Assembly (NCBI GenBank): GCA_948469375.1
Contig: CAOKLO010000001.1
Span: forward strand, 104,861-168,860
Length of the DNA stretch: 64,000 nt
Direction of reading: 5' to 3'
From: an uncultured bacterium
Lineage (GTDB): Bacteria; Bacillota; Clostridia; Oscillospirales; Oscillospiraceae
The notes under the pieces were generated by a model. The model did not search any database. It saw nothing but the letters and a program-made list of their open reading frames with translations, and had not been told where the DNA came from. Shown in pieces: positions 16,582-24,868 of this stretch (positions within the stretch are counted from its first letter, which is position 1; every line of letters starts with the position of its first letter). Made by a program: the position numbers and the translations under genes.

Positions 16582-18072
16582 TTATTTGCCGGTGGCAAGC
16601 ATCTCAATCCCGGGGGTCTGGACAATCTCGGTGATGCGCACGCCGAAATTGTCCTCAATAACCACCACCTCGCCTCGGGCGATGCACTTGCCGTTGACGA
16701 ACAAATCCACCTGGTCTCCCGCCAGCTTATCCAGCACCACCAGAGAGCCTTTGGCGAACTCCAGAATGTCTTGGACCTTTCGCCGGGCCCGGCCAATCTC
16801 CACAGTGACCTGAAGGGGCACCTCCATAATAAGGTCCAGATTCTGGGCCTGTTCCTTGCCCAGCCGGTCGACGGCATCCATCTGCTCCATGTGTACGGGC
16901 TTGGTGGCTATGACCTTGGGCTCAGGAGCGGCCTGCTGCTGGGGCTCGGCAGGATAGGGATACGGATAGGGGGGATAGTACATGGGCGGATAACCCATGT
17001 ATCCGTTTTGCATCTGTCCGTCCGCGCCCGGCATGGACGGATAGGGATAGGGAGGCATCTGCCCCGGATAGCCCATCTGAGCGGCAGGCGCGCCCGGCGC
17101 GGGCTGCTGGGGCGTGGGAGCTGGAGCGGGAGTGGGAGTGGGAGCAGGAGCAGGAGCCGGTGCAGGTTCGCTGTTCATTCCGGCCATCATCTTTTCGATC
17201 TCCTCTTGGCTCATCTTCTTGTCCCCGCCGGAGGGGGCGGGGGCGGGAGCCGGCTCGGCGGGAAGGCCGCCGGCAAGCATTTTCTCGATCTCCTCCTGAG
17301 ACATTTTGTGGTCGCCGCCGGAGGGCTCCGGCGCAGGGGCGGGGGCGGGAGCTCCGCCGCCGGAGAGCAGCGCTTCAATCTCCGCCTGGCTCATCTTCCG
17401 GTCGCCGCTGCCGGAGGACTCCGGCGCAGGAGCGGGCGCGGGAGGCGCGGCGGAATCGGAGACGCTGCCCACCTCGCCCTCCAGGCCCAGGCCCTTCAGC
17501 AGCTCCTTGGCCAGTCCCACGCTCATAACGTTCATAAACTCGCTTTCCAGCGCGTTCTCGATCTTCAGGAAGAACCGGACCACCACCACCTGGTCCGCCC
17601 CTGGGGGCATGTGGTCAATTTTGAACTGCTCCAAATCCTCCAGCTCAAAGGACTGGGGGGTGGAGATGTCCACCCGGAAGCCCAAAAAGTCAGACATAGC
17701 CGTAGCCGCCGAGCCCATCATCTGGTTCATGACCTCGCACACACAGCTGATGGTCAGCTCGTTAAGCTCGAAGTCCTCGTCGGCGGTTTCCATGCCCATG
17801 AGGATGTCCACAATGACCTTGATGTCACTGCGCTTGAGCAGCATGATGTTGCTGCCCTCCAGCCCCTCGACATACTTGATCTCCACGCCGATGGCCGGCT
17901 CCAGGTTGCCCAGCGAAAATTCCTTGACGTCCACCACAGAGACCGTGGGCGTGGTGATATCCACCCGATGGTCCAGCATGTTTGATACGGCGGTGGCCGA
18001 GGAGCCCAGGCTGATATTCATCATTTCACCCAAGGCGTCAATCGCCATTGGGCTGAACATTTCCTTCTCCAT
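16582..18072 (-). CDS. fliY: Flagellar switch protein and CheY-P phosphatase FliY with a repeat-bearing linker
   Basis: FliY combines a CheC-like phosphatase domain with a FliN C-ring domain. Residues 1-200 hold two phosphatase sites, both intact (DALGEMMN, Glu16/Asn19; SCVCEVMN, Glu113/Asn116). Residues about 400-496 are FliN (MEVPLQVTVEIGRARRKVQD, KLAGDQVDLFVNGK). Between them is a Pro/Ala/Glu linker carrying three copies, 30 residues apart, of KMSQxEIExxLxG (226-238, 256-268, 286-298), and then a Pro/Tyr/Gly/Met-rich stretch. The repeats look like the FliM N-terminal CheY-binding peptide. The ATG is 4 nt from the fliM stop. At 496 residues it is longer than Bacillus FliY (378). Confidence 0.94.
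   Translation of the reverse strand: MEKEMFSPMAIDALGEMMNISLGSSATAVSNMLDHRVDITTPTVSVVDVKEFSLGNLEPAIGVEIKYVEGLEGSNIMLLKRSDIKVIVDILMGMETADEDFELNELTISCVCEVMNQMMGSAATAMSDFLGFRVDISTPQSFELEDLEQFKIDHMPPGADQVVVVRFFLKIENALESEFMNVMSVGLAKELLKGLGLEGEVGSVSDSAAPPAPAPAPESSGSGDRKMSQAEIEALLSGGGAPAPAPAPEPSGGDHKMSQEEIEKMLAGGLPAEPAPAPAPSGGDKKMSQEEIEKMMAGMNSEPAPAPAPAPTPTPAPAPTPQQPAPGAPAAQMGYPGQMPPYPYPSMPGADGQMQNGYMGYPPMYYPPYPYPYPAEPQQQAAPEPKVIATKPVHMEQMDAVDRLGKEQAQNLDLIMEVPLQVTVEIGRARRKVQDILEFAKGSLVVLDKLAGDQVDLFVNGKCIARGEVVVIEDNFGVRITEIVQTPGIEMLATGK
17179..17397 (-). repeat. Three in-frame repeats in the FliY linker encoding FliM-like motifs
   Basis: Codons 226-298 of fliY encode KMSQAEIEALLSG, KMSQEEIEKMLAG and KMSQEEIEKMMAG, each preceded by a GD pair and separated by Pro/Ala/Glu/Ser/Gly spacers, with an exact 30-residue period. 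The FliM of this window begins MAEVLSQSQIDALLNSMLSG, so the same LSQxxIDALLxG pattern occurs in both proteins. Confidence 0.9.
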
Positions 18073-18075
18073 CGC

Positions 18076-19101
18076 TTACTCGCTCCTTTGCTCGGCCGAA
18101 TAGCAAACCTCGTCTATCTTAATGGCCATGTTTTTCTTGTGGGTGCCCATGCGTCCAGTAAACCACTGGTATCCGCCGATTTCCAAGAACACTGGGGAAT
18201 CCTTCGACTTGCCTAGGTCCACCACGTCGCCTACATTGAGGTGGTAGACATCGCTGAGGGACAGCTGGGTGTCGCCCAACTCGGCGACGATCTCCAGCAT
18301 GGAGTCGCGCAGCTGATCGAAAATGTCCTCCGAGTGGTTCTCGCTGGTGGCCTTGCGTCCCATCGTCTCCCGGTTCACTTCACCGAAAACACTCATGAGC
18401 ATGTTGCCCGGAAGTACGACGCTCATGCGTCCCTCACTTTCGCCGAAGGTGAGCCGCATATCCACCAGAACCACCGTCTCGTCCAAATTGAGCAGCTGGA
18501 CCAGGGTTGGGTTGACCTGAGTGTGGTTATACTCAAAGGTAATGGGAACGTAATTCTCCCAGCTGCTTCCCATGAGGGCAATGATATCCTTGAGCAGATG
18601 CTCATACAACTGAAGCTCCAGATCGGTGTAGGTATAACCCATCGGCACTTCGCGGATCACATCGCTTTCGCTGCCCATCATCCGGTCCATCATTCCTAAC
18701 GCCGTGGAGGTGGACACATACACCATCACCGGGTCCTCCGCCTGGATATCCTGTCCGCCCTCCTCCCGCGGGTGGATGGTGACATCCACCATGGCCAACA
18801 CATCGCCCTCCGTGAGCGCATTGTTGAACTCATAGAACTTCTGTTCCTCAATGCTCTCCACCGTGATCTCGCAAGTAGTGCGCAGCTGAGCGTTGAGCCG
18901 GGAGCTGATGACCCGGGTATAGTTCTCAAAGATGCCGTTCAGCATCTTAATGCGGTCCTTGGTAAATTTACGGGGGGTGGTGAAGTCGTATTTTCGATAT
19001 TTTTTCTCAGGCTGTTTTTCTTCCGCCTTGTTCTCATCGCCACCACTGAGCATGGAGTTCAAGAGCGCATCAATTTGACTTTGCGACAATACCTCAGCCA
19101 T
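18076..19101 (-). CDS. fliM: Flagellar motor switch protein FliM
   Basis: FliM links FliG to the lower C-ring and receives CheY-P. The N-terminal CheY-binding motif is residues 4-15 (VLSQSQIDALLN). The middle domain (about 50-240) has NGIFENYTRVISSRLNAQLR and the GGDE-like switch loops. The C-terminal domain (about 260-330) is SpoA/FliN-like (LSLSDVYHLNVGDVVDLGKS). A GAGGTGA site precedes the ATG. It follows motB with a 38-nt gap where fliL often lies in other genomes. Confidence 0.97.
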   Translation of the reverse strand: MAEVLSQSQIDALLNSMLSGGDENKAEEKQPEKKYRKYDFTTPRKFTKDRIKMLNGIFENYTRVISSRLNAQLRTTCEITVESIEEQKFYEFNNALTEGDVLAMVDVTIHPREEGGQDIQAEDPVMVYVSTSTALGMMDRMMGSESDVIREVPMGYTYTDLELQLYEHLLKDIIALMGSSWENYVPITFEYNHTQVNPTLVQLLNLDETVVLVDMRLTFGESEGRMSVVLPGNMLMSVFGEVNRETMGRKATSENHSEDIFDQLRDSMLEIVAELGDTQLSLSDVYHLNVGDVVDLGKSKDSPVFLEIGGYQWFTGRMGTHKKNMAIKIDEVCYSAEQRSE

Positions 19102-19139
19102 CGAATCACCTCACCTGATCTGCATTTGCATAATTTTGG

Positions 19140-19952
19140 TTAGTTTTGCGTATCCGTCATGCCCTCATCGCTCAGGGTGAGGTAGCTGGACATAGCCGCG
19201 TTCAATTCCTCCGCGTCCAAATCCACGCCGCTGATAATCATCTCCACCCGGCGGTTGGGAGCGCGGGTCGCGCCGGTGGCGTTGCTGGAGATGGGCCGCC
19301 ACTGGCCGTAGCTCTCCGGAATCATCCGGGCGGGATGGATGGAGCTGTTGGCCTCGATGAAGGTCACCACCGAGATGGCCCGGTCGGCGGCCAGGCGGTA
19401 ATCACGCCAGGGCTCGTTGCGCTCATTGGCGGTGGCCTGGGCGGTGTGCCCCTGGACCCGGATTTCGTCGATTACATCCTTGGCTCCGTCCAAAAGGACG
19501 CAGATTTTAGACAGAATATTCTGTCCTCCGGGCTGAAGGTGGTAATCGTCGGCCAGGAAGAACACCGTGTCGCTGAAATGGACGTACACCTGGCCGCCGT
19601 TAAACTCCACCTGGATGGAGCTTTGCATGCCTTCAGCGGCCACCATGGCCTCGATGGCCTCGGCCAGCTCCTGCATCATCTGGTCGATTTCCTCCTGGGC
19701 GTCGGGATTGTCGAACACGCCGCCGCCCTGATTCTCATCAGCGCTGGGGCCTGAACCGCTCTGCAAATCCTCCACGCTGGTGGGAGTGCCCGTAGGATTG
19801 AAGCTCTGGACGATGGCCTTCCACTTGTCCTCGCTGATGGTGGACATGGAATACAGCAGCACAAAGAAGCACAACAGCAGAGTTACCATGTCGCCATAGG
19901 TATCCATCCAGTTGGCGCCGCCTTCGCCGCCGCCCTTTTTCTTTTTCGCCAT
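19140..19952 (-). CDS. motB: Flagellar stator protein MotB
   Basis: The stator subunit that anchors to peptidoglycan and carries the ion-binding Asp. The basic cytosolic N-terminus is followed by a single span, YGDMVTLLLCFFVLLYSMS, with the key Asp21. Residues about 140-255 form an OmpA-like peptidoglycan-binding domain (VQGHTAQATANE, DRAISVVTFIE, RRVEMIISG). The linker is acidic and Gly/Gln-rich. It follows motA after a 39-nt gap. Whether the stator uses protons or sodium cannot be read from the sequence. Confidence 0.96.
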   Translation of the reverse strand: MAKKKKGGGEGGANWMDTYGDMVTLLLCFFVLLYSMSTISEDKWKAIVQSFNPTGTPTSVEDLQSGSGPSADENQGGGVFDNPDAQEEIDQMMQELAEAIEAMVAAEGMQSSIQVEFNGGQVYVHFSDTVFFLADDYHLQPGGQNILSKICVLLDGAKDVIDEIRVQGHTAQATANERNEPWRDYRLAADRAISVVTFIEANSSIHPARMIPESYGQWRPISSNATGATRAPNRRVEMIISGVDLDAEELNAAMSSYLTLSDEGMTDTQN

Positions 19953-19991
19953 GTTCTCAACTCCTCACTTGCGCGTATGTAAGCCCTATCC

Positions 19992-20828
19992 TTACTCGCC
20001 GCCGCTGCCGCTGCTCTCCCGCTGTCCCTGGGGGATGTAGGTCAGCAGCTTTTCCCGCAGCGCCTTGGGGTTCTCACCGGATTGAATAGACATGATGCCC
20101 TCTACGATGATTTCCTTGCACAAAACCTCTTCGCCGTCCCGAATCCGCAGGTTGTTGCCAATAGGGCCGAAGATCATATGAGCCAGGATACAGCCGTACA
20201 GGGTGGTCACCAAAGCGGTAGCCATACTGCCGCCCAAATCGCCGCCGCCGCTGGTCACGTCCATGCTTCGCAGCATATTGATAAGACCCACCAGCGTACC
20301 CACCATGCCGAAGGCCGGGGCCACGGAGGATGCCTTGTCGTAAAGTCCCGCGGCGTCCTCGTGCCGGGCGGACATGCACTCGATGTCGTTCTCCAGGATG
20401 GCCCGCACCTTATCCGGGTCGTTGGCGTCCACAATGAGCATGATGGCCTGCTTAAAGAAGGGGTCCTCCTGCTCATTGGCCTTGCCTTCCAGAGCCAGAA
20501 GGCCGTTTTTACGGGCGGTCTGAGCCAAATCCACCAGCTGGTCGATGTAGTTCATGGGGTTGAACTTGCCCGTGTTCAGCATGATGCCGAAATGCTTGGG
20601 GATGGACCCCAGGGTGGACGGCGGGAAGCTGGCCACCACAATGGCAAAGGTACAGCCAATGACGATAAAGATACTGGCCGCGTCGAAGAAGTTCCACAGG
20701 TTGCCAATCTCAATGGTAATGAGCTGGGCGCCCTCCGGCGCGTTGGGGCCGATGTTGATGCCCATGATACAGCCCAGGAAGAACACGACGATGGCGGCCA
20801 CCAGACCGATGATGTACGTAATATTCAT
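19992..20828 (-). CDS. motA: Flagellar stator protein MotA
   Basis: Five MotA surround two MotB and couple ion flow to rotation. Four membrane spans are visible (residues about 4-24, 45-66, 155-178, 190-212). The cytosolic loop contains the charged torque region AQTARKNGLLALEGKANE, and the third span carries APAFGMVGTLVGLINML with the conserved Pro. GGAGGT lies 11 nt upstream of the ATG. It is preceded by flbD and followed by motB. Confidence 0.96.
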   Translation of the reverse strand: MNITYIIGLVAAIVVFFLGCIMGINIGPNAPEGAQLITIEIGNLWNFFDAASIFIVIGCTFAIVVASFPPSTLGSIPKHFGIMLNTGKFNPMNYIDQLVDLAQTARKNGLLALEGKANEQEDPFFKQAIMLIVDANDPDKVRAILENDIECMSARHEDAAGLYDKASSVAPAFGMVGTLVGLINMLRSMDVTSGGGDLGGSMATALVTTLYGCILAHMIFGPIGNNLRIRDGEEVLCKEIIVEGIMSIQSGENPKALREKLLTYIPQGQRESSGSGGE

Positions 20829-20889
20829 ACTACTGCACTACCTCCAACTCCGGGCGGAAGTGCGTGGCGGCCCGGTCGCCTCTTTTTCT

Positions 20890-21105
20890 TTAGCGGTTAT
20901 CTACGATGGTGATCTCGCGCTGGATGTCCATGACCTTGGCGTTGTAGCGCGCGATCTTCTCGATAATCTCGTCCGTGCTCTCCCGGACGAGGTAAAAGTC
21001 GTGGTTCATCATGACGATCTTGGATTCGGGAATGGACTCGATGTATTCGATCTGCAGGTGGTTGACGAGAAACTTTTCGTGGTTGCGCTTTGTCAAAACG
21101 ATCAT
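20890..21105 (-). CDS. flbD: Flagellar protein FlbD (SwrD family)
   Basis: A 71-residue FlbD-family protein, conserved between flgE and motA/fliL in Firmicutes flagellar operons. In Bacillus the homologue SwrD is linked to motor power. The sequence MIVLTKRNHEKFLVNHLQIE, then IPESKIVMMNHDFYLVRES, is diagnostic. AAGGAGGT lies 9 nt upstream of the ATG. The mechanism is not established. Confidence 0.93.
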   Translation of the reverse strand: MIVLTKRNHEKFLVNHLQIEYIESIPESKIVMMNHDFYLVRESTDEIIEKIARYNAKVMDIQREITIVDNR

Positions 21106-21148
21106 CTTGTGGACCTCCTTTTCCTAGTAGCAGGACCATAGGGGGTTA

Positions 21149-21177
21149 GCCCGGGGAGGAGGCACGCCTCCCCGGGC
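21149..21177 (-). other. Strong stem-loop between flgE and flbD
   Basis: An 11-bp GC-rich stem GCCCGGGGAGG / CCTCCCCGGGC with a 7-nt loop lies just after the flgE stop. There is no U-tract on the minus strand (the next bases are TAACCCCC), so it is not an intrinsic terminator. A 3' stabilising or processing element for the abundant hook mRNA is one possibility. Confidence 0.75.
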
Positions 21178-21191
21178 GGTGTAAAAGCTTA

Positions 21192-22373
21192 TCAGCGCTT
21201 CATGTTAACCAGTTCCTCCAGCATGGAGTCGGTCACGGTAATGATACGGGTGTTGGCCTGATAGCCGCGCTGGGTGAGGATCATCTGGGAAATTTCCTGG
21301 GCCAAGTCGGTCTTAGACATTTCCAGACCGTTGGACAGCAGGCGGGTCTTGCCGCCGCTGCGCAGACGGCAGACGTCGGCCATGGCAGCGTCCGCGTCGG
21401 CATTGAGGGACTTATTCATATAATAAGCGGTGCCGCTGGGGTCGGAGGCGTTGCCGAAAAGGCTCTGAGCCGCGCCGCCCAGCAGGGAGACGGACAGGCC
21501 GCCGGAGCCCTCGCCCGCCTGGTAGTAGTTGTCGCCCAGGTTGGTAACGCCGTTGGGGTTCTTCACCTGGCCGACGGCCACGATGCCGATGGTCACCAGC
21601 TCGCCGGTGTCCTTGGAGGTGCCGGAGATGATGCCGGTGTTCTTATCGAAGGTGATGCCCATGAAGGCGGCCTTGTCGTAGGGGGCTGTGGGATCGCCGC
21701 CGTCCGTAGCCGCGCTGTCCGGGTCCAGGATATCCTGAAGATGGCCGGTGCCGGGATACTCTTTGCCGCCCTGGGTGGGGTAGACAATCTCTACTTTGGA
21801 AACAGGGGGCTTCACACTGTCATCGGTGACGGTCCGCACACCGGGAAGGCGGATAGGCACCAGCTGGTCGCAGTAGTGGGGCTCGCCGGTGTCAGGGTCC
21901 ACATGGTCCACCAGGAAGCCGTAAACACAGTAGCCGTCGCTGTTGGACAGGTAGCCGTCCGGGCCGAAGTCAAAGTCGCCCACGCGGGTCAGGTTCATGC
22001 CGTTGAGCACGGTCTGGTCGGCGCCGGTGCCTCGGAACTGGCTGGCGGTGGTCTTCTCGCCCAGCATAAAGAAGCCGTCGCCATCGATCATCAGGTCGGA
22101 GGACTTGCCGGTGACGGCGTAGTTGCCCGTGCTCATGTCGATGCCCACGCTGCCCATGGTGGCGCCGTAGCCGATCTGGGACGGGTTGACGCCGCCCATA
22201 ACGGTGGTGCCGTCCGAGCCGCCGTTCAGGCTGGTATAGAGTGAGGTCTTGAACACCGAACGGGCGGACTTATAGCCGTAGGTGTTCACGTTTGCCACGT
22301 TGTTGCCGATGACGTTCAGGTTTTGCATATGAGTTCGCAGGCCAGCGATGGCCGCATACATTGCACCAGTCAT
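21192..22373 (-). CDS. flgE: Flagellar hook protein FlgE
   Basis: Main subunit of the hook. The N-terminal axial motif is MQNLNVIGNNVANVNTYGYK. The core contains MIDGDGFFMLGE, and the C-terminus ends SKTDLAQEISQMILTQRGYQ then ANTRIITVTDSMLEELVNMK. Length 393 fits a small hook protein without the large D2 insert seen in some species. AAAGGAG lies 13 nt before the ATG, a slightly long spacing. It follows flgD and the TIGR02530-like gene. Confidence 0.95.
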   Translation of the reverse strand: MTGAMYAAIAGLRTHMQNLNVIGNNVANVNTYGYKSARSVFKTSLYTSLNGGSDGTTVMGGVNPSQIGYGATMGSVGIDMSTGNYAVTGKSSDLMIDGDGFFMLGEKTTASQFRGTGADQTVLNGMNLTRVGDFDFGPDGYLSNSDGYCVYGFLVDHVDPDTGEPHYCDQLVPIRLPGVRTVTDDSVKPPVSKVEIVYPTQGGKEYPGTGHLQDILDPDSAATDGGDPTAPYDKAAFMGITFDKNTGIISGTSKDTGELVTIGIVAVGQVKNPNGVTNLGDNYYQAGEGSGGLSVSLLGGAAQSLFGNASDPSGTAYYMNKSLNADADAAMADVCRLRSGGKTRLLSNGLEMSKTDLAQEISQMILTQRGYQANTRIITVTDSMLEELVNMKR

Positions 22374-22474
22374 AGTGAGATGATTACTCCTTTCGGTTTG
22401 ACGCCGTCCCGGTCCGTGTCATTCGGACGCGGGCCGAAGGCATCCGTTTCCGGTCCTGCCATCTGTCTATCATA

Positions 22475-22855
22475 TTACAGGAAGACGGCGCCGTCAATAT
22501 TTGTGAAGATATTTTCCTTCATTTCTTCTTGGGTGATCGCGGTGATGACCTTGGCGTTCGGCACGTTGATGATAAAGGCCTTCTCGGTGTCCATCGCCAG
22601 GATATTGGTGGCCCCCTTGGCCTGGGCGCGGATAACGCTGCCCGCCAGCTGGTCCATCAAGTCCGGCGTGACCTCGATCCCCCGCTCCTGTGCCCGGCTG
22701 ATGGCGTGCTTGGAAAACGCCACGCTCTGGGCCGGCTGTTCGGCTCTGCTCAGCTCCTGCTGGAGCATGGCTCCGAAGCCGCCTGCCGGTCCGCGCTGCT
22801 GTACCGGGCCCTGCGGCGCTTGGCTGCGCTGAAGTCCTGATACGCGCTGGATCAT
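22475..22855 (-). CDS. Conserved flagellar operon protein (TIGR02530-like)
   Basis: A 126-residue protein of the family found between flgD and flgE in Firmicutes flagellar operons. The first 45 residues are Gln/Pro/Gly-rich. The conserved part is KHAISRAQERGIEVTPDLMD, then ILAMDTEKAFIINVPNAKVI, ending NIFTNIDGAVFL. GAGGTGA precedes the ATG. The biochemical role is unknown to me; position suggests hook assembly. Confidence 0.85.
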   Translation of the reverse strand: MIQRVSGLQRSQAPQGPVQQRGPAGGFGAMLQQELSRAEQPAQSVAFSKHAISRAQERGIEVTPDLMDQLAGSVIRAQAKGATNILAMDTEKAFIINVPNAKVITAITQEEMKENIFTNIDGAVFL

Positions 22856-22878
22856 CTTAAGTCACCTCAACCTTTCGT

Positions 22879-23568
22879 TTAGGGCTCGCTGCCGGGAACG
22901 CCCTGCACGCCGTCGTATTCGGCGTCGCCGGAGCCGGTGTCAGTACCGTTTTCGGTTTCTCCGGTCTCGCCGGGGTCCTTCACGGACTCATCTGGGACCT
23001 CGTCCGGCTTCTGCGCACTGTCATCGGGCTTTTCAGTGGTGTCGCCCGGGGGGGTGGCGCCGGGGGTGCTGGTTCCGGGCTTTGTGGTAGTGCCGCCTTC
23101 ATCCTCAATGGGAGGAAGCTTGCCCACAGCCATGATCTGGCTCAGGTTGTAGGTGCCCACATTGCCCTCTTCATCCTTGCCGAAGATGACGTACTGGCCA
23201 TTGGAGTAGCCGGTGCCGGTGACCTCGACCACATGCTCCTCCAGCGTGTCGCCGTTGATAATGCCGATGGTGACTTCCTTGCCCACCAGAGAGCTGGCGT
23301 AGGTCATGATATTGGTCTCGGTCATATTGGTAAGGGCGGTGACCATCTGCATCTGGACCATCTGGTTCAGCATTTCGCTGGTATCCATGGTGTCGTCCAG
23401 GGTTTGGCTTTGGAGCTGAACGATCATCAGCTGGAGGAAATCGGTCATGCTCAGCTCGGTGTTGTTTTCCCGGCTGGTGCTGTTTTCAGCCTTACGCGCG
23501 CTGTTTGAGCCGACGGCTCCGGTTAGGCGCCAAGAGACGTCTGACATGGAATACTGGCTGATACCCAT
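22879..23568 (-). CDS. flgD: Hook assembly scaffold FlgD
   Basis: FlgD caps the growing hook and directs FlgE polymerisation. The N-terminal third has LSMTDFLQLMIVQLQSQT and QMVQMQMVTALTNMTETNIM, the standard FlgD signature. The centre has a short beta segment (LVGKEVTIGIINGDTLEEHV). After about residue 150 the protein becomes a Pro/Thr/Asp/Glu-rich disordered tail of about 75 residues in place of the usual tudor and FnIII-like domains. AAAGGAG lies 11 nt upstream of the ATG. Confidence 0.92.
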   Translation of the reverse strand: MGISQYSMSDVSWRLTGAVGSNSARKAENSTSRENNTELSMTDFLQLMIVQLQSQTLDDTMDTSEMLNQMVQMQMVTALTNMTETNIMTYASSLVGKEVTIGIINGDTLEEHVVEVTGTGYSNGQYVIFGKDEEGNVGTYNLSQIMAVGKLPPIEDEGGTTTKPGTSTPGATPPGDTTEKPDDSAQKPDEVPDESVKDPGETGETENGTDTGSGDAEYDGVQGVPGSEP

Positions 23569-23589
23569 AATATAAGTTGCTCCTTTCGC

Positions 23590-24726
23590 TTAGAGTTCCC
23601 CGTCGGTGGGGATGAGTCCCAGGCGCAGCTGCTGCATGAAATCCTCGGGGCTGGTGTGCTCCTGGTGCTGCCGGCGGCGCTCCTGGCCGTCCTGGGCGTG
23701 GCCGTTGTGGCCGTCGTAATTGTGCTGGTGCTGCTGGTTCTGGTCCTGCTGGCTCTCCTGCTGGCGCTGAACGTTTACCTCCACGTTCTGCTGGGTGCGG
23801 CCGGCGAGCATACCCTGCAAATCGCCTGCGTGACGCTCCAGAAGGCCTCTGGTGTCGGCGTTGTGGGCGGTGAGCTCCACATGAAGCGCACCGTCGGCGT
23901 TCTGAGTAATCTCAACGGTGACCTCTCCCAGGTTCTCGGGGGTCAGCTGAATGCGGACCGTGGTGTCACCAGCCTGTAGGGCCTGGGCCAGCTTGGCGTC
24001 GATCTGCCCGGCCACGTTGGGCTCCTGGGTCTGCTGGGGGGGTTCCACGTCACCCACCTTCACCGGGGCGGCCTTCACGTCGTGGAAAAGCTGCTGGGGA
24101 GCCTGCTCCAGGTCGATGACCTCCCCCTGCTCGTCCTTTTCCTGGGGCTTGGCCTCTTCCACCGCCTGACTGACTGCCGATCCGGCCTGCTCGTCCACAG
24201 CCGTCTCCAGCAGGTCTGCAGGGCTGTGCTCCACGGTGGGGTCGATTGCCTCCAGCACGGCGTCGGCCTCTGGGTCCTTAGCCTGATCCATCAGCTCCAT
24301 GTTGTGCATGAACTGCTGAAGCTGCTGCTGCTGCCAGGGGTCCAATTCGATGACCGAAAGCACCTCGCCGTCCTCTCCCATCTGCATCACGACGTACTCG
24401 CCAGCTTCGGTTTGGCCCAGGGTCATGTTGTTGGGGTCAAAGGGGATCGCTCCCATGTTGGACTGGGTCAGCGTGTAGCCCTGTTCGGCCAGCTTCTTGA
24501 CCTGCTCCAGGGGATCGTCCTGAACGGGGCCCTCCTCCTTGCTGACGGCGTCGGTCTTAGGCTTCTGCTCCACGGGCGTGTCGCTCTTGGCAGAGGTCTG
24601 GGCCTTCTGATCCAGCAGCTTCTGGAAGTCGCCGGACGCCTTGTCGCCGGCCGTGTTCACCTTGGGCACCATTCCCTGACTGGCCATAGCCTGGTACATG
24701 GCCATGACCATATTGGTCTGTTCCAT
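23590..24726 (-). CDS. fliK: Flagellar hook-length control protein FliK
   Basis: FliK is secreted as a molecular ruler and triggers the FlhB substrate switch. The N-terminal 260 residues are low-complexity and acidic with many Gln. The conserved FliK C-terminal domain is about residues 255-325 (VRIQLTPENLGEVTVEITQN, then HVELTAHNADTRGLLERH). The last 50 residues are unusually Gln/His/Asn-rich. TAAGGAGGTG lies 8 nt upstream of the ATG. The 142-nt gap before it towards fliJ holds a stem-loop. Confidence 0.9.
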   Translation of the reverse strand: MEQTNMVMAMYQAMASQGMVPKVNTAGDKASGDFQKLLDQKAQTSAKSDTPVEQKPKTDAVSKEEGPVQDDPLEQVKKLAEQGYTLTQSNMGAIPFDPNNMTLGQTEAGEYVVMQMGEDGEVLSVIELDPWQQQQLQQFMHNMELMDQAKDPEADAVLEAIDPTVEHSPADLLETAVDEQAGSAVSQAVEEAKPQEKDEQGEVIDLEQAPQQLFHDVKAAPVKVGDVEPPQQTQEPNVAGQIDAKLAQALQAGDTTVRIQLTPENLGEVTVEITQNADGALHVELTAHNADTRGLLERHAGDLQGMLAGRTQQNVEVNVQRQQESQQDQNQQHQHNYDGHNGHAQDGQERRRQHQEHTSPEDFMQQLRLGLIPTDGEL

Positions 24727-24798
24727 TTCTTTTACACCTCCTTAGATGAGATATCTATTTCCAAACGGCGGGAACACGCCGTATTGGACCTCGTTAGC

Positions 24799-24822
24799 GC
24801 AAAGCCTGAGAGGCGGCTTTGC
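24799..24822 (-). other. Stem-loop in the fliJ-fliK spacer
   Basis: GCAAAGCC / GGCTTTGC (8 bp, 8-nt loop) lies in the 142-nt spacer, which also has an ACGGCG / CGCCGT pairing near 24765-24782. No U-tract follows. The spacer is the longest inside the flgB-to-sigma-factor operon. I see no promoter in it. Confidence 0.55.
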
Positions 24823-24868
24823 AGGGCCCGTTCAAATAGGGTGCGGTTTCTTTGGGCCCTTCTATAAC

